Positions 17,165 through 24,323 of a stretch of 27,928 nt of DNA are shown here, piece by piece. The DNA is from an uncultured Peptococcaceae bacterium (lineage in GTDB: Bacteria; Bacillota; Peptococcia; Peptococcales; Peptococcaceae). The DNA lies in contig CABUKW010000022.1 of the NCBI GenBank assembly GCA_902492275.1, forward strand, positions 1-27,928, written 5' to 3'. Each line of letters opens with the position of its first letter. The stretch's first letter is position 1. The notes below the pieces were generated by a model. That model saw only the letters and a list, made by a program, of their open reading frames with translations. It did not search any database and was not told the DNA's origin. A program made the translations under genes and the position numbers.

Positions 17165-17364
17165 CGACGACAACCCATTACCGCCATTGTGACGCCGTTA
17201 CCGTGCAGCAAGGACAGCCGGTGACAGCTGGCCAGCAAATCGGCACAGTGGGGCAGACCGGTACCGCCACCGGCCCTTGTCTGGCCTTCGCCCTGTATCA
17301 GCAGGATACCGCCTGCGATCCTCTGGCATATTTGCCGGAAAAACCGCTTGCGGTTAATCCATAA
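17158..17364 (+). pseudogene. Displaced 3' end of the M23-like domain (frameshift remnant)
   Basis: In the -1 frame relative to the upstream gene, this reads LTTTTHYRHCDAVTV, QGQPV-AGQQIGTVGQTGTATG, then a GPCLAFAL segment and DPLAYL. That is the normal second half of an M23 domain (LTT-YAH, V-GQ-V--GQ-IG-VG-TG--TGPHLHFE, NPL-YL). One missing base near 17156-17161 would restore one continuous protein of about 580 residues. The catalytic HLH is CLA here (Cys codon 17278-17280), so the domain would be inactive even if joined. It could be a true mutation, an assembly error, or less likely a programmed shift; I see no classical slippery heptamer. Confidence 0.65.
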
Positions 17365-17486
17365 TCGCAAAAAGCAGGACGGTATTTAGGAGCGCAGAGC
17401 AATAGAAAGGCTAGCTGTGATTTCAGTTTTGCGCTGTGTAAATGGAAATGCTTAGAGACCTATTGGTTGAGCAGAAAAGTGGAAAT

Positions 17487-17714
17487 TTCTTTGTATTGTC
17501 CACCCCCCCTAATAGAGCTACCAATACAGAAAACACGGCAAAAGACAGAAAATTGGCGCAGAAATTGTTTTACGTGAAACAGTTTCTGCCAATCATAGAA
17601 AGCGATGAGGGGGCGTATCGCCTCCCCATCTGCGATGGGCTAACGCTGCTCATGAAGCGTTGTGCAATGATTGGTTTTGCAACGCCTTGGCAAAGGCGTC
17701 GGTTAATCTCCGAC
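17487..17714. ncRNA. Candidate structured RNA: chain of inverted repeats
   Basis: Successive dyads cover this stretch. TGTATTG/CAATACA pairs 17492-17498 with 17522-17528. A long hairpin at 17552-17593 has 16 pairs with a 2-base bulge and a TACGTG loop. GATGAGGGGGCG/CGCCTCCCCATC lies at 17604-17630, overlapping an alternative CCCATC-TGC-GATGGG. AACGCT/AGCGTT lies at 17642-17661. GCGTTG(TG)CAA pairs with TTGCAACGC (about 17657-17685). ACGCCTT-GGCA-AAGGCGT lies at 17682-17699 and GTCGG/CCGAC at 17698-17714. Several are mutually exclusive, as in RNA switches. It matches no RNA family I recognise, strand is not determined, and no clear promoter is visible. A decayed mobile repeat is the alternative. 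Confidence 0.4.
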
Positions 17715-17806
17715 TCCTATGCTGTGAAATGCAGTGCAGGGATAAGTTGGACGCCAGGGTGATAAATCGTTCTCTTTGATATTCATGATAGCCTTTGCAA
17801 GAAAAG

Positions 17807-17851
17807 CCAGCCCTTTCGGCGCGATCAAAAGCGCTGGCAGGGCTGGTTTTT
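17807..17851 (-). terminator. Terminator of rqcH (possibly bidirectional)
   Basis: CCAGCCCT (17807-17814) pairs with AGGGCTGG (17839-17846), with an inner GGCGC/GCGCT pairing. On the minus strand the stem is followed by CTTTTCTT, placing it about 20 bases after the rqcH stop. On the plus strand TTTTTAG follows, so it could also stop transcripts from the left. Confidence 0.7.
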
Positions 17852-17866
17852 AGTTAGCGCGGTTTT

Positions 17867-19657
17867 TCAGTTTGCAGGATAGCTGCCGCCCTTTTGCAGA
17901 ATTTCCTGAATGGCTTCTTCATCGGGCGTGATATAGATGGTTTTTTGATTTTCGTAAATCACCCGGCCCGGTTTGGCGCCGTTGGGCTTATGGACATACC
18001 GCTTTAAGGTGTAGTCCACCGGCACCAGCGCCGAATAGCGGCTCTTGCTGAAATAAGCGGCCAGATGGGCGGCAAAATCCAGCACTTCCTGGGTTAGCTG
18101 CCGTTGCTCCTGATGATTGCGAATAATCACATGGGAGCCGGGAATGTCCTTGGCGTGAAACCAGAGGTCGTTATTGCGGGCCAGTCGGGTGGTGACGTAA
18201 TCGTTCTGTACGTTGTTTTTTCCCACTAAAATTTCAATGTCGTTGTAGTGCAGCACCAGCGGTTTGAAAACCGGTTCCTTTTTGTTTTTCTTGTTCTGCT
18301 TGGTGAGCCGGGCTTTTACATACTGGGCGGCCTCCAGCTCCAGCCGGATGTCCTGTAAATCCTCCGGCGACTGGGCGTTGCGCAGGCTGTTTTTGATGCT
18401 GTCCAGATAATTGAGCTCATCCTGGGTATGTTCGGCCTGGATGGTGGATTGCTGGGCGCCGGCTCTGGCTTTGGCATATTTTTTGAAATATTTCTGGGCG
18501 TTTTCATTAGGCGTCAGATTGGCCTGCATGGGGATGGTGAGCAGTTGCTGGTCCGGGTCGTAATAGTTGACCACTTCTACGCTTTCTCCCTGTTGAATCT
18601 GATAGAGATTGGCGGTCAGCAATTCGCCCCAGATTTTGAAATGCTCGGCGTTTTCCCCTTCCTGCACTTTTTCCAACTGCAAGGCCAGCTTTTTCTCGCA
18701 GCGCTCGATTTCCCGATTGATGATGCGCTCTAAATCGCCGCTGCGCTGGGCCAGAAGATTGGCCTGCTCCTTGCGGCCGATGAATTGCTCCACCAGTTGG
18801 CTCATGGAGTCCAACTGCTGCTGCTGATAGGGGGCGAACTGCTGCAAAGGGAAAGGTGCAAAGGCCACAGCCTTTTTGCCGTCCTCAACCAGCGTGGGCT
18901 GATAGGCTTTTTGCGCCAGCAACTCCCGCAGCCATAAAAGCTGCTGCCAAATGCGGTCGTAATCGTATTGTCCTAGAAAATCCACTCGGTCGTCGGGATT
19001 GAGACCGCTGCGCTGGATGATTTCTGCGGCGGTCTGCGGCCCAAATCCGGCAATGTGGTTGAGCAGGATTTTTTTCAGGCTTTGGCTGGAAGGCGCTTCT
19101 AAGAAGAAGGCAATCAGCTCTTCCTGAGTCAGTTCCGGCAAGGGCCGTTTATTCTGCGGCGGCGGCGCGACATAGGATAAGCCGGGCAGCACCTGCCGGT
19201 ACTGGCTCATCTCAATGTTTAAGCGGCGGGCGCTGTCTAAGATGGTGTTGGTTTTTGGGTTGACTAAAATCAGGTTGCTGTGTTTGCCCATAAATTCGCC
19301 GATTAAGATACGGGTTGCTTTTTCGCCCAACTCGTCGTAGCCTTCGCAGACAATTTGAATGATGCGCTCCCAGCCTACCTGGCGGATTTCGATAATTTTG
19401 CTGCCTTCCAGGTGCTTGCGCAGCACCATGCAGAACAAAGGAGGCTGCACCGGGTTATTTTTTACGGCGTGGGTGATGCCGATGCGGGCTGTCTGGGCGT
19501 TAGAGGAGAGCAGCAGTTTGTCGTTGCGGCCCGGCTGACGGACGGACAGTAAAATGGTGCTGGCGTCGGGCTGTTGAATTTTATCAATGCGGCCGCCTGA
19601 TAGCTGTTGATGCAGTTCGTCGGCTAAGGCGTGAATGGCGATGCCGTCTAAAGACAT
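17867..19657 (-). CDS. rqcH: Ribosome quality control protein RqcH (NFACT family)
   Basis: A 596-residue NFACT protein, historically annotated as fibronectin-binding protein A-like. RqcH binds the obstructed 50S subunit carrying a stalled peptidyl-tRNA and recruits alanyl-tRNA to add a C-terminal Ala tail that marks the chain for degradation. NFACT-N begins MSLDGIAIHAL, a helix-hairpin-helix lies near 197-224 (LLNHIAGFGPQTAAEII), a charged coiled-coil follows around 280-440, and NFACT-R (DUF814) near 450-560 contains LVGKNNVQNDYVT and DLWFHAKDIPGSHVII. At the key Asp97-Arg98 pair known from B. subtilis RqcH, this protein has Glu97-Arg98, a conservative change. The start has AGGGGG 7 bases upstream on the minus strand. 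It diverges from relP, sharing a 129-base control region. Confidence 0.93.
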   Translation of the reverse strand: MSLDGIAIHALADELHQQLSGGRIDKIQQPDASTILLSVRQPGRNDKLLLSSNAQTARIGITHAVKNNPVQPPLFCMVLRKHLEGSKIIEIRQVGWERIIQIVCEGYDELGEKATRILIGEFMGKHSNLILVNPKTNTILDSARRLNIEMSQYRQVLPGLSYVAPPPQNKRPLPELTQEELIAFFLEAPSSQSLKKILLNHIAGFGPQTAAEIIQRSGLNPDDRVDFLGQYDYDRIWQQLLWLRELLAQKAYQPTLVEDGKKAVAFAPFPLQQFAPYQQQQLDSMSQLVEQFIGRKEQANLLAQRSGDLERIINREIERCEKKLALQLEKVQEGENAEHFKIWGELLTANLYQIQQGESVEVVNYYDPDQQLLTIPMQANLTPNENAQKYFKKYAKARAGAQQSTIQAEHTQDELNYLDSIKNSLRNAQSPEDLQDIRLELEAAQYVKARLTKQNKKNKKEPVFKPLVLHYNDIEILVGKNNVQNDYVTTRLARNNDLWFHAKDIPGSHVIIRNHQEQRQLTQEVLDFAAHLAAYFSKSRYSALVPVDYTLKRYVHKPNGAKPGRVIYENQKTIYITPDEEAIQEILQKGGSYPAN

Positions 19658-19786
19658 GAGAAGACCCCCTAGAATAATCAGATAAAACGTGTTATAATAC
19701 GGTTGTCATTATAGCATAAATGAAACTGAAAATAAAATGCTTTCTCCCAGCGTAGAGAAAGAAAGACTGTAAAGGAGTTGTAGGTT

Positions 19787-20623
19787 GTGTCAGTTGTAAT
19801 CGATAACAGCAATGGCAGTTTTCTCAGCGAGGTGGATTCGCTGCGGGAGTTGATTGGTATAGATGAGATGAAGGAGTTAAATGCGTGGCGCTATCTGTTC
19901 GTTATTCATAAGTTTGGGCTGGACGAAATCGTTACCAAGTTGAATATTCTCAATGAAGAGTACGACTTTTTCCACGACTCCAATCCCATCGAGCATATCG
20001 AGACGCGAATTAAAAATCCGAAAAAAACGGTGGAAAAGCTAATCCGGCAGGGCTATCCGGTATCGGCGCAGAGCGCCAGAGAAAATTTGCACGACATTGG
20101 CGGTATCCGCGTTGTCTGTTCCTTTGTGGAAGATGTGTATGAAATTTATGAAAAATTGGCTCGGCAGAGCGATTTGGAAATTAAAGAAGTAAAGGACTAC
20201 ATCAAAGACCCAAAAGACAATGGCTACCGCAGTTTGCATCTTTTGGTGGAGGTGCCGGTATTTTTAACCGATAAGACAGAAAAAGTGGTGATTGAGGTAC
20301 AAATCCGTACCATTGCCATGGATTTTTGGGCCAGTCTGGAGCATAAGCTGTATTACAAAAAAGGTAAGGTTGTGCCCCGGCAGGTGCTGATTGGGTTAAA
20401 TCAATGCGCCGATTTGGCCGCCCTTTTGGATGAAAAAATGCAGCATATCCGCAATAAGATGAAGCCCTATCTGAGCGAGGAAGAACGGGCCGAACAGGCG
20501 GCCAATATGGCGCTGAACGGCAATGTGATAGATCTGGGAGCCGATAACGATTGGCAGAGCGTCGGAACCACTGAAAAAATGGAAGAAACAGAAGCGGTAC
20601 AAACTTCGGAAGATTGTGTTTAG
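19787..20623 (+). CDS. relP: Small alarmone synthetase, RelP (YwaC)-like GTP pyrophosphokinase
   Basis: A 278-residue single-domain (p)ppGpp synthetase that transfers pyrophosphate from ATP to GTP or GDP. RelA/SpoT synthetase motifs are in order: NPIEHIETRIKNPKKTVEKL (Arg74), LHDIGGIRVVC (Asp103), KDPKDNGYRSLH (Tyr147-His151) and IEVQIRT (Glu170), then AMDFWASLEHKLYYK. There is no HD hydrolase domain and no TGS or ACT regulatory region, so it is a small alarmone synthetase. The wording PIEHI-RIK-P and VKDYIKDPK-NGYRS is closer to RelP/YwaC than RelQ/YjbM, which I hold with moderate confidence. The C-terminus after about 235 is an acidic, poorly conserved tail. The start is GTG 19787, with AAGGAG ending 9 bases upstream. 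It is the first plus-strand gene after the divergent rqcH. Confidence 0.9.
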   Translation: MSVVIDNSNGSFLSEVDSLRELIGIDEMKELNAWRYLFVIHKFGLDEIVTKLNILNEEYDFFHDSNPIEHIETRIKNPKKTVEKLIRQGYPVSAQSARENLHDIGGIRVVCSFVEDVYEIYEKLARQSDLEIKEVKDYIKDPKDNGYRSLHLLVEVPVFLTDKTEKVVIEVQIRTIAMDFWASLEHKLYYKKGKVVPRQVLIGLNQCADLAALLDEKMQHIRNKMKPYLSEEERAEQAANMALNGNVIDLGADNDWQSVGTTEKMEETEAVQTSEDCV

Positions 20624-20730
20624 AAAAAATTGGGCTGGATAAAAGGCCATCATGCGGCGGAAAATAAAGCTGAAAAGACAAGAAATTGCAATCAGGCAAG
20701 TGATGTCAGAACAGGAGAGGATGGTTCGGC

Positions 20731-20886
20731 ATGGAATTGCAGCAAATTTGTTGGGATTTATTTCAGCAAAATGGCCAAATCGGTTATTATTTACTGCGCC
20801 GCCAGTTAGAGCAGGAAGATGAGGTTGGAGGCTGTGGAGCAATATCAGCAGGTGAACGGGATTATTCTGCGCAGCAGGGATTATAA
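20731..20886 (+). CDS. yqzL: YqzL-like small protein overlapping recO
   Basis: A 51-residue protein. Its N-terminal part, CWDLFQQNGQIGYYLLRRQL, matches the YqzL pattern of Bacillota (W-LF--TG-I--YLL-K), a roughly 47-residue protein of unknown function. In many Bacillota yqzL lies directly upstream of recO, as here. GGAGAGG at 20713-20719 gives an 11-base spacing to ATG 20731. The last 68 bases overlap the recO start in a different frame, which suggests translational coupling. era, often next in this neighbourhood, is absent. The tail after residue 30 is not conserved-looking and may simply be constrained by recO. Confidence 0.75.
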   Translation: MELQQICWDLFQQNGQIGYYLLRRQLEQEDEVGGCGAISAGERDYSAQQGL

Positions 20887-21574
20887 AGAAGCGGATCAGT
20901 TGCTTACGGTGTACACCAGAGAGCAGGGCAAGCTGACTGTGCAGGCCAAAGGCGTCAAAAAAACGACCAGTAAACTGCGCAGCGGGATTTTGCTGTTTAG
21001 TCATACCGACTTGATTTTGGCAGCCGGCAAGGGGTTTTCCATTGTCACCGGCGCTGCTACGGTGACAGCCTTTCCTTCTCTGCGCAGCGATTTTGCCCGC
21101 ATGAGTTATGCCAGCTATGGAGCCGAGCTGCTGGACCAGGTGCTGGCCGAAGGGCAGCCCGACGAGCAATTGTTTTTGTTGATCTTGCAGACGCTGCATC
21201 TGCTGGAATATATTGACCCCTGGCTGGCTGTGCGCTATCTGGAGCTGCGCTTGCTGGAGCAGCAGGGTTATCGGATGGAGCTGCGCCATTGTCTGCGCTG
21301 CGGTGCGCCGCTGCAGGGCGATCGGTTTCGGGGCCTGCAGGGCGGCTTGCTGTGCAGAGCCTGCAGTTTTCAGGAACAAGCGGGTCCGGTGCTGCTGCAG
21401 GAAGGCTTGACGGTGTTGCGGGCCTTTGACAGACTGCCGCTGCACAAGCTGGGCTTGGTGTATATCAGTCGGGAAGGACGCCGCTCCGTAGAGCAATATC
21501 TGGATTTGCAGCTACAGCAGTTGTTAAGCTGGCCGCTAAAGAGTAAAGATTTTTTGAAGCAGTTGGAGTTGTAG
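20819..21574 (+). CDS. recO: DNA repair protein RecO
   Basis: A 251-residue recombination mediator that, with RecR and RecF, loads RecA on SSB-coated single strands. The N-terminal OB fold opens QVNGIILRSRDYKEADQLLTVYTREQGKL, followed by AKGVKKTTSKLRSGI and a helical domain. The zinc-binding cysteines are visible as CLRCGAPL and, further on, GGLLCRACS. The length is normal. The start is uncertain: ATG 20819, TTG 20825 and GTG 20834 are all in frame, and none has ideal spacing. TTG 20825 sits 8 bases after AGGA (20813-20816), and the family usually begins close to the QVNGIIL stretch. All choices overlap yqzL. A strong terminator follows 42 bases after the stop. Confidence 0.93.
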   Translation: MRLEAVEQYQQVNGIILRSRDYKEADQLLTVYTREQGKLTVQAKGVKKTTSKLRSGILLFSHTDLILAAGKGFSIVTGAATVTAFPSLRSDFARMSYASYGAELLDQVLAEGQPDEQLFLLILQTLHLLEYIDPWLAVRYLELRLLEQQGYRMELRHCLRCGAPLQGDRFRGLQGGLLCRACSFQEQAGPVLLQEGLTVLRAFDRLPLHKLGLVYISREGRRSVEQYLDLQLQQLLSWPLKSKDFLKQLEL

Positions 21575-21616
21575 CGCTGCGTTCAGTAAATGAAAAATGA
21601 AAAACGGGAGTTGGCA

Positions 21617-21654
21617 TTTGGCTATCACAGCAAGGTGGTAGCCAAATTTTTTTT
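21617..21654 (+). terminator. Rho-independent terminator of recO
   Basis: A 12-bp stem, TTTGGCTATCAC (21617-21628) with GTGGTAGCCAAA (21635-21646, one G-U), a 6-base loop, then eight T residues. Confidence 0.92.
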
Positions 21655-21676
21655 GTGCGGAGAATATTCGGGTATG

Positions 21677-21718
21677 TTGTGCAAAGCTTTGGACAAATAC
21701 TTGTGCAACTGTTATAAT
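21677..21718 (+). promoter_or_regulatory. Promoter of the LysR gene with a TTGTGCAA direct repeat
   Basis: TGGACA (21690-21695), a 17-base spacer and TATAAT (21713-21718) make a near-consensus sigma-70 promoter. TTGTGCAA occurs twice, at 21677-21684 and 21701-21708, 24 bases apart, one copy upstream of the -35 and one in the spacer. This may be a regulator site, perhaps for autoregulation, though that is inference. Confidence 0.65.
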
Positions 21719-21769
21719 AAAAAGGATGCAATATGCAGAGCAGTATAAAAGCAGAGAGGTGGCCACGGT

Positions 21770-22681
21770 ATGAAACTGGAGCAGTTAGAGCAATTGATTG
21801 AAATTGAAAAGCAGCAATCTATTTCTAAAGCGGCCAAGGCGTTATATATGGGACAGCCGGCGCTGAGTGGTTCGCTGAATGGTTTGGAAGAGGAAATTGG
21901 CGTGCGATTGTTTGAAAGAAATTCTAACGGCGTAGTACCTACAACAGAGGGCAAAGAAATTTTACAGTTGGCGCGGCAGATGCTGGATTGTCGGGAACAA
22001 ATTTTGCAATATGGCCGGCAGAATAAAGAGCTATATGGCGAAGTAACTGTGTTAATCACCCAAGCCTATGGTTTTTTGTATTCAGATATTATGATGGAGT
22101 TTAAGGAGCGTTATCCAAAAGCGGAGCTCAATTTGCAGATTCGCACGCCAGAGAAAATTGTAGAAGAAATTTCTCATGGCACGGCTAATCTTGGAGTAAC
22201 GCTGTGGGAGTTGTTGCCCGATCAAACGCCGCAGGTTTTGAAAGAAGCAGGATTGCAATATGAAACCTTCGGCAGCCATTCTATGATGGTGTATGTTAGT
22301 CAGGACAATCGCTTTGCCGAACATGAAAGCGTAACGCTGCAGGAATTACGGCAGGAGCAGTTTGTAGCCTATTCTCCCAGTTATTGGGCTGCCACCAATA
22401 AGCAAATTCAAGCCACATCAGAGCCGTTGGTGATGACGGATAGAGAAAATTTGAAGCGCATGATCAGCACTGGCAAGGCCATCGCCATGATGCCCGATAC
22501 CTTTGCCATGCACGACTTATATTGTGAGCAAGGCTTAATTAAGCTGATTCCTATCAAAGGCAGCGAGAATTTTGCAGAGGGGATCGATTATCTGTTATAT
22601 CCGGCCAAACGGCGCTTGACGCTGCTGGAACAAAATACTGCGGCCATTCTGCGAGAGATTTTAACTGATGTGATGGCATAA
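21770..22681 (+). CDS. LysR family transcriptional regulator
   Basis: A 303-residue LysR-type regulator. The N-terminal winged helix is clear: SISKAAKALYMGQPALSGSL is the helix-turn-helix, followed by EEEIGVRLFERNSNGVVPT, the family signature, and TEGKEILQLARQML, the linker helix. Residues from about 90 form the periplasmic-binding-protein-like effector domain (GEVTVLITQAYGF, ANLGVTLWELLPD). LysR regulators usually activate a neighbouring operon when they bind its substrate. The next genes in the same direction encode an arylsulfotransferase-like protein and an anion transporter, and an ATC-N9-GAT dyad lies between. So I infer it controls those genes, with an anionic or aromatic effector. Its codons are more AT-rich than the recO side. 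A terminator follows, separating it from the next gene. Confidence 0.92.
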   Translation: MKLEQLEQLIEIEKQQSISKAAKALYMGQPALSGSLNGLEEEIGVRLFERNSNGVVPTTEGKEILQLARQMLDCREQILQYGRQNKELYGEVTVLITQAYGFLYSDIMMEFKERYPKAELNLQIRTPEKIVEEISHGTANLGVTLWELLPDQTPQVLKEAGLQYETFGSHSMMVYVSQDNRFAEHESVTLQELRQEQFVAYSPSYWAATNKQIQATSEPLVMTDRENLKRMISTGKAIAMMPDTFAMHDLYCEQGLIKLIPIKGSENFAEGIDYLLYPAKRRLTLLEQNTAAILREILTDVMA

Positions 22682-22699
22682 TACATTTATAAAAATGAA

Positions 22700-22739
22700 A
22701 GATACCGTATCAATAGTTTGTGATAGGGTATCTTTTTTT
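22700..22739 (+). terminator. Terminator of the LysR gene
   Basis: AGATACCGTATCA (22700-22712) pairs with TGATAGGGTATCT (22721-22733) with one mismatch and an 8-base loop, then runs into TTTTTT. It lies 18 bases after the stop. Confidence 0.85.
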
Positions 22740-22751
22740 ATGGATATCCTT

Positions 22752-22766
22752 ATCATAAAAAATGAT
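22752..22766 (+). promoter_or_regulatory. Candidate LysR-type operator upstream of the arylsulfotransferase gene
   Basis: ATCAT-AAAAA-ATGAT is a perfect dyad that fits the T-N11-A (ATC-N9-GAT) form of LysR-type boxes. It lies 72 bases upstream of the next start codon, just after the lysR terminator. A wider TTATCA/TGATAA mirror encloses it. I cannot place a clean -35/-10 pair between it and the gene. The AT-rich context makes chance dyads likelier. Confidence 0.45.
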
Positions 22767-22837
22767 GATAAAATAGATATATAGAAAAAATATATAACAA
22801 AGAGATAATTTCTTATAGGAAAAAGGAGGAGTTTACT

Positions 22838-24262
22838 ATGGGAAAACCATCGGTACATCCAATGGGAACGATTATTTACAAACCGGAGAAGTGCTTTAAC
22901 GGCTACACCGTCTTTCAGGCCAACGAGCACGGCGCTACGCTGATTGATATGAACGGCGGCGTGGTGAATCACTGGCATGGTTTACAGGGTTTCCCCAATA
23001 AATTGTTGCCGGGCGGCCAGATTTTTGGTTCTCGCGGAGAGCGCAACAGCACCTACGGCTGGCAGGATCAGAAAGATTTGGTGCAGGTAGACTGGGACGG
23101 CAACGTGGTATGGGAGTTCCGACAAAATGAATATATTGAGGACCCTGGCTACGAGGCTGAATGGATGGCTCGTCAGCACCATGATTATCAGCGGGAAGGT
23201 AATCCGGTGGGATATTACGTGCCGGGTATGGAATGTAAAACCGACCGCGGCAACACCTTAATGTTAACCCATATCGACGTTGTGGTGCCGGAAATTTCGC
23301 TGCATCCATTGTGCAGCGACCGCATCATAGAGGTGGACTGGCAGGGCAATATTCTTTGGGACTGGTGCGTACACGACCATTTTGCTGAGTTGGGTTTTGA
23401 CGAAACGGCCAAAAATACGCTGGCGCGGAATCCGAATGTCGTTGGCAATGGAAAAGGCGATTGGATGCATATCAACAGCATGAGTTTGTTGGGGCCTAAC
23501 AAATGGTATGACGCCGGCGATGAACGGTTCGCACCCGATAATATTATTTGGGACGGCCGCGAAACCAATATCATTGCCATTATCGACCGTAAAACTGGCA
23601 AGCTGGTGTGGAAGCTGGGGCCCGATTATGCTACAGGCAAGGCCAAAGAGATTGGTCAGATTGTCGGCCAGCATCATGCCCACATGATTCCCCAAGGACT
23701 GCCGGGCGAAGGGAATATCCTGATTTATGACAACGGCGGCTGGGCTGGTTACGGCGCGCCCAATCCGGCAGCGCCGACTGGCAATAAAAATGCCACCCGC
23801 GATTATTCCCGTGTCATTGAAATTGACCCGATAAAAATGGAAATTGTATGGCAGTGCCGACCAATGGATTTGGGATATATGCAGCCCTTTATCGCCGACC
23901 ATTTCTATAGCTGCTATATCAGCAGCGCACAGCGCTTGCCAAATGGCAACACGCTGATTACAGAAGGCTCCGACGGACGTTTGCTGGAGGTTACGGCTGA
24001 CCATGAGATCGTTTGGGAATATATCAGCCCTTATTTTGGCAGCCATATTAAAACCAATATGGTTTATCGGGCTTATCGCTATCCTTATAGCTACGTGCCG
24101 CAGGTGGAACCGCCCATAGAGGTTGCCATTGCACCTGTAGATAATGAAGATTTTCGCTTGCCGGGCGCTAAGAGCAAAGAATTCCGCCGTCTAGTCAACG
24201 TGGAAGGAACAGAGGGCTACGGCGATGTAGCGGGTTTCTGCCTGACCATTGAAGAAGAGTGA
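22838..24262 (+). CDS. Arylsulfotransferase (ASST)-like protein without signal peptide
   Basis: A 474-residue protein built of repeated beta-propeller blades (VDWDGNVVWEF, VDWQGNILWDW, IDRKTGKLVWKLG, VTADHEIVWEY), resembling bacterial arylsulfate sulfotransferases, which move sulfate from one phenol ester to another without PAPS. Family-like conserved spots are DWMHINS (His211), GQHHAHMI (His279, 280, 282), NILIYDNGG, SRVIEID (Arg325) and RLPNGNTLI near the end. I cannot say which His is the sulfate-carrying nucleophile. Unlike E. coli AssT it begins with no signal peptide, so it should be cytoplasmic. AAGGAGGA lies upstream of ATG 22838. A LysR gene precedes it and a DASS transporter follows, suggesting import of the substrate. 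A propeller enzyme of another activity cannot be excluded. Confidence 0.75.
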   Translation: MGKPSVHPMGTIIYKPEKCFNGYTVFQANEHGATLIDMNGGVVNHWHGLQGFPNKLLPGGQIFGSRGERNSTYGWQDQKDLVQVDWDGNVVWEFRQNEYIEDPGYEAEWMARQHHDYQREGNPVGYYVPGMECKTDRGNTLMLTHIDVVVPEISLHPLCSDRIIEVDWQGNILWDWCVHDHFAELGFDETAKNTLARNPNVVGNGKGDWMHINSMSLLGPNKWYDAGDERFAPDNIIWDGRETNIIAIIDRKTGKLVWKLGPDYATGKAKEIGQIVGQHHAHMIPQGLPGEGNILIYDNGGWAGYGAPNPAAPTGNKNATRDYSRVIEIDPIKMEIVWQCRPMDLGYMQPFIADHFYSCYISSAQRLPNGNTLITEGSDGRLLEVTADHEIVWEYISPYFGSHIKTNMVYRAYRYPYSYVPQVEPPIEVAIAPVDNEDFRLPGAKSKEFRRLVNVEGTEGYGDVAGFCLTIEEE

Positions 24263-24323
24263 AAAATCTAAAAAATTATAATTTTCCTGCAAGACTCTTT
24301 TATCCAAAAACTATAAAATAAAT

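Larger units (their letters stand above)
17365..17866. other. Gene-free gap between the M56/M23 gene and rqcH
   Basis: About 500 bases with no convincing gene. A 106-codon open frame (17442-17762) lacks a ribosome site and its composition does not look like protein, so I do not call it. The first 75 bases show nothing recognisable. From 17490 to 17714 the sequence is packed with inverted repeats (separate entry). The last part holds the terminator that serves rqcH from the right. Confidence 0.6.

Noticed and set aside
17442..17762. A 106-codon plus-strand frame in the gap before rqcH
   Set aside because: There is no ribosome site, protein composition is unconvincing, and it lies over the hairpin chain, so RNA structure explains it better.
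20652..20821. A 56-codon frame upstream of recO beginning MRRKIKLKRQ
   Set aside because: It overlaps the conserved yqzL frame, has no ribosome site, and no recognised features.
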